A stretch of DNA of 64,000 nucleotides from Ashinkailepas kermadecensis (Eukaryota; Arthropoda; Thecostraca; Neolepadidae), in the NCBI GenBank assembly GCA_034440615.1, contig JAOTOM010003968.1:62001-126000 (forward strand). Reading direction: 5' to 3'. This document shows, piece by piece, positions 1 to 8,666 of the stretch (position 1 is its first letter; each line of letters opens with the position of its first letter). Below the pieces are notes generated by a model. The model worked only from the letters and a program-made list of their open reading frames with translations, was not told the DNA's origin and did not search any database. Position numbers and translations under genes: made by a program.

Positions 1-239
1 AAGAAAAAAGAAAATAAGCAAGAAGGCAGCAAATAACAAGAACTCTAGGCAACCTCGACGAGCACTCTTGCAACTCGAGAAGGAAATCCACCCACACCAA
101 ATCCCAACTTCTCTCTGTCTCCAAGCTAACCTTTACCCCCGTAGGAAACTTAACGGTGATGAGCCAATTGCTATGTGCCATTAGGGCCGGGACAGGAACC
201 AAAGAGCGAAAGCTTGGTCCAGGGTGCAACGAATCCGGT
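1..239. other. Unassigned left edge
   Basis: No gene or repeat is recognised. The first 60 bases are A-rich (AAG/AAA runs) and the rest is mixed composition. It may belong to the 5' untranslated region of the family-A LINE that follows, but no second family-A 5' end is present in the window for comparison. Confidence 0.4.
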
Positions 240-779
240 TATTTTCCAGTAAGATTGGTCACCTTGCCGGCGGGGCTGGCCAGAACCTAACACTATGACA
301 CACACACCGGCGCCTACCACCCACTCTGTACAACGTGCCTACCTAGTAGGCACCTACATTGAACCACAGCACACCATCACACGAGTTTTCCTTCACACTT
401 ACACAAACACTACGCCACAGCCCGACAATATTACACTTCACCATCACTCGACACACCACCCACATCATCGTACACACAGAACAGCATCGATACACGAACG
501 CTACTCGGCACAAATACATTTAAAAAATCAGTCCAGTTCGTTCGGGCTGTACTGTACACTCAACACCAGCCGGAGCTACACTTTCGCCCCAGAGCTGGAT
601 ATGATTCCACTCACCAACATCGCAGCACTGCCCGACACCACAGCCATAGCAGATCACATCAGACACAGAGACAAAGCCCACACACAACATATTGGTACTG
701 ACTTTCAACACACAATAGCTTCCACCACACGTACACATACAAGACAAGCAGTACGAGGTACTTCTCTATGTGCCTCGAC

Positions 780-1340
780 CACTACGCTGCCACCGCCGCA
801 TGCGCTACGTTTACGGTGAACATGCGTACGCATCACCGGAGCCACGCTGTGGCAGGTATGCAGCACAACACTCAACTTCCGACTGCACTTCAGCCGAAAG
901 GGGATGTGTGCAGCCGGTGATGGGTCGCATCCAGCCACCGGCCTTGACTGCCCTAAGTGGGCGCTCGAGAGGGAAGTGTGCCGGTGTGCGGCAGCACAGA
1001 GTGTACCACACACCACAGCACGCCAACACTGGCGTTTTATAAAACACAACAACTCTCCCACTTCCAAGACTCCATCCGCCCAAATCGCACCCACCACCCG
1101 GCGCAGCTATGGACTGCGCTTTCGTCACCTCCTAGACCCACACCCAGGCCAGCTCCAACCCGTCCCACCAACCCACCAGCAGTTGGCTCCCGGAGTTCAA
1201 CACACCTCCCTCGTCAACGCCCCACCCATCCTCGACATCACCCCTCCCCACCGCACTCCACTTCTCCCCACGCCACCCCACCAAGACACGGCCTCCGCCC
1301 ACCTCCACCCCACCTTGGACCCGGCCACCTTGGACCCGGC
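780..1340 (+). pseudogene. Family-A ORF1 (gag-like) remnant with zinc-knuckle traces
   Basis: Two zinc-knuckle-like stretches can be read in different frames. The first is RCGRYAAQHSTSDC near 840-880. The second is CAAGDGSHPATGLDCPKW near 905-960, which resembles the last knuckle of arthropod I/R1-type ORF1 proteins (C..C...H......CP.W), with the second Cys replaced by Gly. A proline/histidine-rich tail of about 100 residues follows up to the ORF2 start. Such ORF1 proteins bind element RNA. Frame changes mark this as a dead copy. The assignment rests on motif spacing only. Confidence 0.5.
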
Positions 1341-1341
1341 A

Positions 1342-1735
1342 ATGGGTCTCATCCTCCAGTGGAACACCGGTGGTCTTCCGGGAAAATTCATGGAGCTTAA
1401 ATCAGAATTAACACAACAAAATGCATGACTAGCCGCGCTCAAAGAAACTCATTTTCTAGACTCACTCTATTTAGAACAGTATTTCAGGTTACACTTGCCA
1501 TGTCGACAATGTAAACGGGCCAACTCGGAAATGGGACACAGCGATACTCATCGCTAACAGCACGCCTCATCGTCGAGCAAAGTCAAACTTCCCCTGAACT
1601 ACGCAGCAGTCAGCCTCAAAATCGTAAATTGCCAAACCAATGTCATCTCACTATACATCTCGCCATCAGCTGCAACCCCAGAGCAGGAGCTAAGCGACTT
1701 GCTGCTTCAGGCTCCTCCACCAGTTCTCACTATGG
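1342..1735 (+). pseudogene. Family-A ORF2, start of APE-type endonuclease, truncated
   Basis: The opening LQWNTGGLPGKFMELKSEL is the usual N-terminus of an apurinic-endonuclease-like domain. It is followed after a stop by LAALKETHF (equivalent to LAALQEAHF in the 12-kb copy), then by KIVNCQTNVISLYISPS and LLQAPPPVLTMG. At least one stop and one frameshift lie between these blocks. The catalytic GDFN motif is missing because the sequence changes to another element. The domain would nick target DNA in an intact element. Confidence 0.75.
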
Positions 1736-1849
1736 GATACCTCCGACGAGGCACCACCTTTCCGTGGTGCGGGGATTGCGTGCCCCAAATGACCCGGAGT
1801 CCCAGTCCACCGGTAAGCCGGCGAGGGGTCAGACTAAGATTGCCTCATT

Positions 1850-2413
1850 CGTCCTTCCATCCATACGTTCCCATTCCAATGCCCATCTCATCTCAACATC
1901 CATGTCCTTCACCTGGCCATGCAACACCAACTATCCCGACTATGAGCAGGTAGGAAACTTTCCCGGTCCTACCCTCCAGCTCAGTTTTATCGGGGTAGTC
2001 GCGCCCCCTTGGCCCGCCCCCCGGGGTTGACGGAGTCCTGGAGGCTGGGGTCCCCCGTCGCACGGTGCTATTTGTGACGGGGGAACAATACGCCTCTTTG
2101 GTCCTGATATCTGGGAGGGTCGGGCGGGCCCGTGGGGCCCCATGCGGGTCAAGTGGCTTGTCGCCTCGGGTCGAAGCTCTGGGCTCCGGCCCAGCGCCTG
2201 CTGGCCTGGCCGGCAGGGGTCAAGGGGTGGGCGGCGCTGGATCCCGGTCGGGGTGGTGAGTCTCTCTCTCCCGGCCGGGTGATGGCGTTGCCCGCCCCGT
2301 ATAGCTCCTCAGGCGCCCGGCGTCCTCCCGCCCACGGGATTCAGGCGTCCCCCCCCCCGGTAGGGCCTCTATGCGGTGGAGCGTCACAAGGAGCAGAGCA
2401 TAACTCACTCTTC
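1850..2413 (+). other. Family-B 5' untranslated region
   Basis: This GC-rich region aligns by eye with 31690-32371. Shared anchors are CTCAGTTTTRTCGGGGTAGTC, CGTCGCACGGTG/CGCCGCACGGTG and a GATATCT block. Just after these, a degraded form of the GGCCCGTATGG palindrome seen at 32 kb occurs around 2125-2145. In both places the block ends shortly before an ATG. I infer a promoter-bearing LINE 5' UTR. An alternative is an unrelated repeat that happens to precede both ORF1 copies. Confidence 0.55.
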
Positions 2414-2791
2414 ATGGCAATCTCAAGCATACACAATTCACCTGCCCCCTCTAGTAGGGGACAGACAAGCCGACATCGTATAGGGATCGGCCCCGTAGCT
2501 TGTCTTCCCGCTCCTCGCATCCTCGTCATGAGGTCACTGGGAGAAGAAGAGCCACTCGCGGTTTACACTGTTTCAGAGGAAAGAAGCATACAACAGGCTA
2601 GGAGTGGTGCTGAGATGCGAAAAGCTTAGGGATGGTGGGATAGAAGTAGAGTTTAAAATACTGATGATGCGAGCAGGGCGATTGGTGCAACAGAACTAAC
2701 TTACAGTGTACGGCATGAAACTGGCAGACGAATAATCATCGTACCCATCGACGTTGGACCTCACAATACCAAAAACTACTCGAAGGGGGTC

Positions 2792-3143
2792 GGGGCCGCG
2801 GTAGCTCAGTTGGTAGAGCGTCGGACTCTTGATCGCAAGATTGTGGGTTCGAATCTCACAACCAACGACATTTACCGAGTCCACCCGCGACCAATCGGCG
2901 TGAGAGGTTGGTTGGTTGGATATTGATTTTACGACACGTCGACCGTTGAGTCATGTAGCGTCGCCAATCTCTCACGCCGATTGGTCGCGGGCGAAGAGTA
3001 GCGACGGGTGAGACTCGAACCCACAACCTTTCGATTGTGAGACGAGCATCTTGCCCGTAGACCACTCGTCCCCTCGGCGTGAGAGGTTGGCGACGCTATA
3101 TAACCTATCGGTTGAATGCATCGTAAAAGAACCCAAGGTTCTT
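2792..3143 (+). mobile_element. tRNA-Lys-like SINE, interrupted by a second SINE
   Basis: The head at 2795-2868 is tRNA-like. It has an A box (TAGCTCAGTTGGTAGAGC), a loop reading CTCTTGA with CTT in the anticodon position, and a B box (GGTTCGAATCT). The acceptor ends do not pair, so it is not a working tRNA. The body (ACCCGCGACCAATCGGCG onward) is shared with the Val-type SINE, and the tail is TCGTAAAAGAACCC. Direct repeats TACTCGAAGGGGGTC (15 bp) at 2777-2791 and 3144-3158 bound the element. Without the nested insertion the length is about 173 bp. It lies in family-B ORF1. Confidence 0.88.
2912..3073 (-). mobile_element. tRNA-Val-like SINE nested in the Lys-type SINE
   Basis: 162 bp on the minus strand, flanked by a perfect 17-bp duplication TCGGCGTGAGAGGTTGG at 2895-2911 and 3074-3090. 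The sense copy begins GGGGACGAGTGGTCTACGGG, has a loop CTCACAA with CAC (Val) in the anticodon position and a B box GGTTCGAGTCT, and ends with a (CCAA)n-type tail. The insertion lies in the 40-bp core that the two SINE families share, so the duplication is itself SINE sequence. Confidence 0.93.
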
Positions 3144-4620
3144 TACTCGAAGGGGGTCATCAATTGCTATGACTTGAGAGACGTGTCGGCTGATGACATT
3201 GTGGATGGCCTAGCAGAATGGGAGTGGTAGGTGCGAGAAGGATCACTATTAGAAAAGGCGAAGAAACGCAACCTACGAACAACTTCATATTAACATTTCG
3301 TTCCACTGATCTTACCGAATTCATACTCGTTGGACACGTTCGTGTGAAGGTGCGTGTATATGCCCCTAACCCCATGAGGTGCTTTCGATTTTCCAGATTT
3401 GGACATACGTCGACATACTGCCGAAATCGCGAGATATGTGGTAGATGTGGGTCAGTGGAGCATTCAGGAGAAAATGTGAAGCTGAACGTCCAAAGAGCTC
3501 AAACTGCGACCCCGATCAAAAACCCCACGCAGCCTACGATCGCTCATGTCCCATCTTTTTGAAAGAGAAAGAGATAGTTACTTTAAAGTGCTCGAACAAG
3601 ATCACATTTCTGGAGGCCCGTGAGCTCTACGAAAGATCTCACCCAAAAGTATCCTACGCAACAGCGTCAAAACCCAACTATGCAATGACAGAACATATTC
3701 AAAGGGAACCTCTGATAGACCCCCAAAACACACAGACCAACAACATCTCTGAACTAACTGAAGCCCAACTCACAACACTGCTTCGAACTTTTGGTGTGCC
3801 CCTTGCGTCGCCCGCAGGGCACGAACAGCCAGCTCAACACGCCGTTGAAGCGGCGGAAGTACCACTTGCCGCGAGTGGATGCGTTGCTAACTCACCAGAG
3901 GCCTCGCCCCGACCAACGCCGAATGGTGCAGAGTGGACCCAGCCTTAACGCTCTAAGAGGCCTGCCCGGTCCTCTCCACCCAATCCTAGCCCTTCTCCGT
4001 CCACCACAATCCCCGTCTCCCACTTCCCGTCCTTCCTCCAACCCCCTCACCTACACGCACCGCAACCACCTCCAAATCCTCCCTGCCTGAACCGTCCCCC
4101 TTTCCCTTGAGCCATCCCTACCCCTTACGTTCAACCTCTACTTCCGCACCTCCTCCACCTTCCTCACACTCAGCTTCCACGCCCGCACCTGCATCGCCGT
4201 ACCGAAACAACCGACGAATTCAAATCACCGACGTCAGCTTACACTATCAGGAAGTCGAAAGGCGCGTCCGCGAGGCGAATAGGGCACGCTTGGCCTAGAT
4301 GGAAAAGGCACGGGTGAAAGACAAAGGTGTTGAATGTGCCCTCCCGCCAGGTCGACCACGCCATCGCCTCGAAGGCGGGTGGAGGCACCGCTGAATCAGG
4401 TATTCCGCACGAGATGGGTCCTCCCCCACCTCCGCCACAGCTGAGTATCCCTCAGGAGCGTGGGCTGCCGCCTACAGGGTCCCCGCCAAAGGACAGCTCA
4501 CCGCGGTCGCGCCCGAGAACGACCTCACTCTGCCACGCTAGGAGTAACCTGGAATCCTCCAGGGAGCACTTTTAGACACTTCTAGTTTTACCTTGACTCA
4601 CCATCATATCGCCTTTAGCT

Positions 4621-7523
4621 TTACAGTGGAACATGCATGGTTTTAGAGCAAATTTTACTGACCTGCAGAGGGTTTTATATCACAGACTGCCTATTGCTGT
4701 AGGCCTTCAGGAAACGAAACTTTCCGCTGGTATCCAGTGTTCCTTTAAAGGCTATTCTGTATTTTGGAAAGATAACGTAAACATTGACACCATTGCCCAC
4801 GGTGGGATAATGTTGGATGTCCACCATGGAACACCTACTCGTAAAATATCATTGCAGTCAACACTAGCTGTAGCCGTACGTATTAATATTCACCACCTTG
4901 TTATATCATTGTGTTCAATTTATCTGCCACCGGGAGAGGCTTTCCCCTCTGCGGAGCTCAGAAATCTTATGCTGGAACTTCCTCCTCCAATTTTACACTC
5001 TTGGTGATTTTAACTCTCATCACATTCTCTGGGGTTCTGCCACTTCTAACTCCCGTGGTAGACATATGGAAGCCTTTTTAATCGACGAAGCACTGTGTTT
5101 ACAAAACACAGGTTCTTCCACACATATAACGCTACCCTCGGGAAACAAATCGGTTTCAAATCTCACCCTGTGTAGTCCCCGGATAAGTCATCGCTGTGTT
5201 TGGTCAGTGGATGGTGATCCGCTGGGGAGTGACCATTTTCCAGTCTGGTTGGAATTTCGATGCGCTGCTGTTCTGGGAACGAGGCCACCGCGGTGGAATA
5301 TCAGCAAGGCCAACTGGCATCAGTTTGAGGAAATGGTATAAAATAAATTATAAAACGATACTCCGAATCAATCTAGTCCACCACTTTCGGTGGACAATTT
5401 TACATCACTGATCATCGACACGGCCTCTGAATGCATACTTAGGACATCCAGAACACCCCGCCGTGCTCCTGTGCCGTGGTGGACTGAGGAGTGCCGGAAT
5501 GTTATCCGTGCTCGAAGACGTGCCTTCAAGGTTTTTGACCGTCACAGTACGACGGAAATCTGACTTCATTTCGGAAGGCCAGGGCGCACGCTCGGCGCAC
5601 AATTATCGAAGCAAAGAGGACGTCCTGGAGAGCATACATCGGTAATCTTAATCGATTTACACCAACAGGACATATCTGGTCCCAAATCAAGCTTTTCCGG
5701 TCAGTTCTCGTCAGTTCCTCTCCCCGTCTTGAGTGTTGGGAACACTGATGTTGCTCATCCGTCAGATGTCGCGAATGAGATGGGCCGTCTTATCTCTGAA
5801 CGCAGTCGTGGCGAAAGCACCAATCCGGAGTTCTTGCGTTTTAAGTCGCATTGCGAGAGGAATCCTTTTGATTTTATTACTTCACAATCACTTGACTACA
5901 ATGACCCATTTACGATGACTGAACTAACATCCGCGATTAGCGCCTTGAGAATTGTTGCCGCAGGACCAGATCAGATCCACAATGCCATGTTGAAGAGACT
6001 TCCTCCCCAGAAACTGGAAGCTTTACTGGCCACCTTCAACCGCGTATAGGAAGCAGGCGCTTCCCCGGAAGGTTAGCGCGAAGCAATCATTGTCCCAATT
6101 AGAAAACCCACGAAGAACGAAGTACATCAATCGCATTACCGACCCATATCGCTTACATCTTCCCTCGGCAAGCTGATGGAGAAAGTGGTAAACATTAGGC
6201 TGCCGTGGTATTTATAAAGTCAATTTTTTTTTCGCAAACGAACAGTGTGGCTTCAGAAGAAAGAGAAGTACCGTTGACTATATCTTACTTTTGGATACCT
6301 CGATTCGTGCAGCTTTTAAACAGAAACATCCTAATGCTGTGTATTTTTACATTGAAGCGGCGTATGACACGACCTAGCGCTACGATATTCTTTTAAAACT
6401 TCAAAGAAGTGGAAGTCGCGGTCATACATTTTTCCGTGACAAATGGATTACATCTCTGAATATTTTAAAATGTGTCGCACGAACACCTTACGGAAGGGAC
6501 AGACAAACATTGCTACTCCTTTATCGATCTCTCATCCACTCAAAGCTAGATTATGCTTGATTTGGTATGCCGCCCCGGTAGCGCGGTTCGTTAGAGCGCT
6601 GGCCTGCACTGGTCTCCCCTGTCCTGGCGGCACAGGGTTCGAGCCGCTTCGCGCGCTCGCATTTAGCCCCCGGCTGGGAGGGTCAGTTGGCAGCTGGCCC
6701 AATAAGGCCGGGGACGAACTACCGGGCGGCCGTGTCGGTGCATTGACGGCACGTTAAACTTTCGGTCAAAATTCTGCCGTTGAACGGGAATTCATGGATG
6801 GGGTGGTGGGGCCAGGGTTCACGCAACAAGCTCTGCTTAGCAATAGGACCCTGGTTCATAAAGCCATCCCAGCAAGAACTCGGATTAAAATTATTCTAAA
6901 AAAAGAAGAAGTTTCTGATGGTGCCTGTGCACCCGGAAAACGGGTTCTGGATGCCGTTCATCATGCAGCTCTGAGGATTGTGACCGATGCATTTCGGACC
7001 TCGCCAATCGCGAGCTTGCTGGCTGACACCAATGAGCAACCACTCTCCCTGAGGAGACAGATACTCGGGATGCACTAAGCGTGTAAACTGCGCAGTTTCC
7101 CGCAGCATCCAGCTTATCAAGCGGTGTTCTCGCGTCGCATCCTATCAATATTTGTATATGGTGTCGCCCGTATATATATAGACCTATGTGCACTCGAATT
7201 CGAGACCCTTTTGCCGAAAGCCAACTGGAGGTGCGCAGGGTGACGCGCCCCGCAGGCCTTCACACCCCAGTGGCGACTTGTCACTAATGACTAGAATAGA
7301 CCTTTTATTGGCCGACACACGCAAAGGGGATTCCCGGACGAATTTCGCGCATGTGCTCTGGAGCGCATATCAACATTTTATAACAGCTACGCAAAACACT
7401 TTTACCGATGGATCAAAGACTGACGCCAGGGTTGGAAGCGCCTTTGTAGGCGACACAGCAACCAGATCGTTTACACTACTGAAACATGCGTCCGTGTACA
7501 CATCTGAACTGGTGGCAATCGGG
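4621..7523 (+). pseudogene. Family-B ORF2: endonuclease, reverse transcriptase, RNase H; broken
   Basis: Endonuclease: LQWNMHGFRANFTDLQ at 4623, VGLQETKL, then after a frameshift at about 5003 LGDFNSHHILWGS and GSDHFPVW. Reverse transcriptase: GPDQIHNAMLKRLP (about 5970), then HYRPISLTSSLGKLMEKVVN after a stop. The catalytic F/Y-x-DD block is not recognisable. Thumb region: LLLLYRSLIHSKLDYA up to 6560, interrupted by a SINE, resuming at AVHHAALRIVTDAFRTSPIASLL. RNase H: FTDGSKTDARVGSAFV and YTSELVAI (7400-7523), after which homology ends, so the C-terminal half is absent. The enzyme would copy element RNA at nicked chromosomal DNA. Confidence 0.8.
6570..6915 (+). mobile_element. Another tRNA-like SINE inside family-B ORF2
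   Basis: The family-B thumb domain breaks off at about 6569 and resumes near 6920. The intervening sequence begins with a Pol III-like head: an A-box region GGTAGCGCGGTTCGTTAGAG and B box GGTTCGAGCC at about 6638-6647. It continues with a GC-rich body (GGCACGTTAAACTTTCGGTC) and ends in an A-rich tail (AAAATTATTCTAAAAAAAG). No clean TSD can be defined because the host LINE is diverged. It does not share the core of the Val and Lys SINEs, so it is a separate family. Boundaries are approximate. Confidence 0.6.
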
Positions 7524-7539
7524 GGGGGATTTCTTAGGC

Positions 7540-8640
7540 GTGCCGGACCATAAAGGTCATTTGCGCCGCCTTTAAAGCGAGTACGTTACATGCCTGTCTA
7601 AAAAAGGGAGTGTTTGCAATGAAGGTGCAGGCAAGTGGATATTTGCGTCAAGGGAATTTTTACGTTATAGTTTGTGTGAGGTTTTGTGTGTTGAAGGTGG
7701 GGGCTGGACTGGTGACATCTTCCTGATGTCTAAATGGTTTTAATGTTACTTTGCTCCTCTTCAGTCATTTGTAGTTTGGGTGGGTGGAGGTTGAGAGTGC
7801 CAAGAAGTTGATTTTGCCAGGGTGCCGGCTTTAGCCTACTCTTATCTAAGAGCACCGAGGCATCTTTACCGTGCGAACAAGGAGGTAATTGTCCACACCG
7901 TCTCTCACGCCGGCTGCCGCGTATTAGTTGTTTGTAGCGGGTTAGTCTAAGCATGCCATGCAGGATTGTCAGTAGGTTTAGTACGGTGTTTTTATATTTC
8001 CTGAAGCAAGTCGGCTCATCTACGTTCGACGGCACTGCTAGGTAGTCATATATTTCTAACTGGGAATTAAACCGGCTCATGCACGTCCGACGGCATTCGG
8101 GGATGGCTATTTACGTGTTTCCTACGAGTGTTTCGCGGGCATGCATTGCGAGTTGTGAGAGTTGGTGGTGTGGTGCCTACAGTGCTCCTGCTAGACTTGT
8201 GGCATACAGGTATTCAAATAGCATTTGAAGGAGTTCTGGGTGCTTGTCACCGAGAAGCGATGGAAGCGATAGGGTGATGCCTCTCTTTGGCAGAATGCCT
8301 TAAGTGGCTGTCTTCGAGAGCTAAAGTTACTAAGTCTAGCAGGATGTGGCCTATGCTTAACGTGGTGTTGCAGGTGTCGCAGTGAGGTGTTGTGTATTAG
8401 TCACCCCCTCTAATTGAGGCTTCGTTAGTTTTGTGCATGAGGCTTCGTTAGTTTTGTGCAACCAGTTCTGAGTGTAGACAGGATGACCTCTTTTTGTCGG
8501 TGAGATTGATTTGATGAGTTCCATGTGTCTATTGTTGGTTCGATTGCGTGGGTGTGGTTGGATTTGTGTTGTGTCGAGATGTGTTGTGTCCATGTGTTCT
8601 GTCGGTGTTGGTGAACGTGGCGTTGTAGGAGTGCTTTGCA
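7540..8640 (-). other. Family-A 3' untranslated region
   Basis: About 1.1 kb after the RNase H stop, homologous to 27195-28300. It carries a repeated block of about 60 bp (AAGTCGGCTCATCTACG on the plus strand). Two copies can be seen here (near 8007 and 8078) and about four in copy A3, so the number varies. Minus-strand frames through the block read YLAVPSNVDEPTCF-like text in both copies. I treat this as repeat translation rather than a gene. Confidence 0.65.
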
Positions 8641-8666
8641 ATCGTCTACCGAATATTCCACGCCAG

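Larger units (their letters stand above)
240..1735 (+). mobile_element. Family-A non-LTR retrotransposon, 5' part only (copy A1)
   Basis: The ORF2 start at 1342 (MGLILQWNTGGLPGKF) closely matches the ORF2 start of the minus-strand element at 12000 (MGLFLQWNTGGLRGKF), so both belong to one family. Upstream lies a CA-rich, proline-rich stretch that fits ORF1. The homology runs through the endonuclease text (SLYISPSAATPEQELSDLL, then LLQAPPPVLTMG) and stops near 1735, exactly where GDFNAKYPSWGS should follow. Unrelated family-B 5' sequence takes over there. The copy is therefore interrupted by the family-B insertion or truncated at that point. Frames are broken. The 5' boundary is a guess. Confidence 0.7.
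2414..4570 (+). pseudogene. Family-B ORF1, gag-like nucleic-acid-binding protein, broken
   Basis: ATG at 2414 opens MAISSIHNSPAPSSRG, and a homologous start exists at 32372. After a frameshift near 2560 the text reads KLRDGGIEVEFKI (about 2610-2660). The text before the Lys-SINE continues directly after it (INCYDLRDVSADDIVDGLAE from 3159), then RRITIRKGEE, then a knuckle RCFRFSRFGHTSTYCR (about 3378-3425) and CGRCGSVEHSGENV. This is the standard order of arthropod LINE ORF1: RRM-like or gag domain followed by CCHC knuckles. A low-complexity proline/serine C-terminal part follows. Several frameshifts and stops are present. Confidence 0.75.
1736..7523 (+). mobile_element. Family-B non-LTR retrotransposon, near full length, degenerate
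   Basis: Order: 5' untranslated region (about 1736-2413), ORF1 with a gag-like domain and CCHC knuckles (2414 to about 4570), ORF2 with endonuclease, reverse transcriptase and RNase H (4621-7523). This layout is that of I/LOA/R1-superfamily LINEs. Two SINEs sit inside: a Lys-type at 2792-3143 and another tRNA-like element near 6570-6915. The 5' region matches 31690-32560 and the RNase H region matches 34298-34835, which supports a true family. Many frameshifts and stops make it inactive. The 3' end meets the 3' end of the minus-strand family-A element, so its own tail is unclear. Confidence 0.75.

Noticed and set aside
295..819. 174-codon His/Thr-rich frame as a host gene
   Set aside because: CA-rich low-complexity sequence within the family-A LINE 5' part; better explained as LINE sequence.
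2795..2868. Functional tRNA-Lys gene
   Set aside because: Acceptor arms do not pair and the sequence is followed by a SINE body with target-site duplications.
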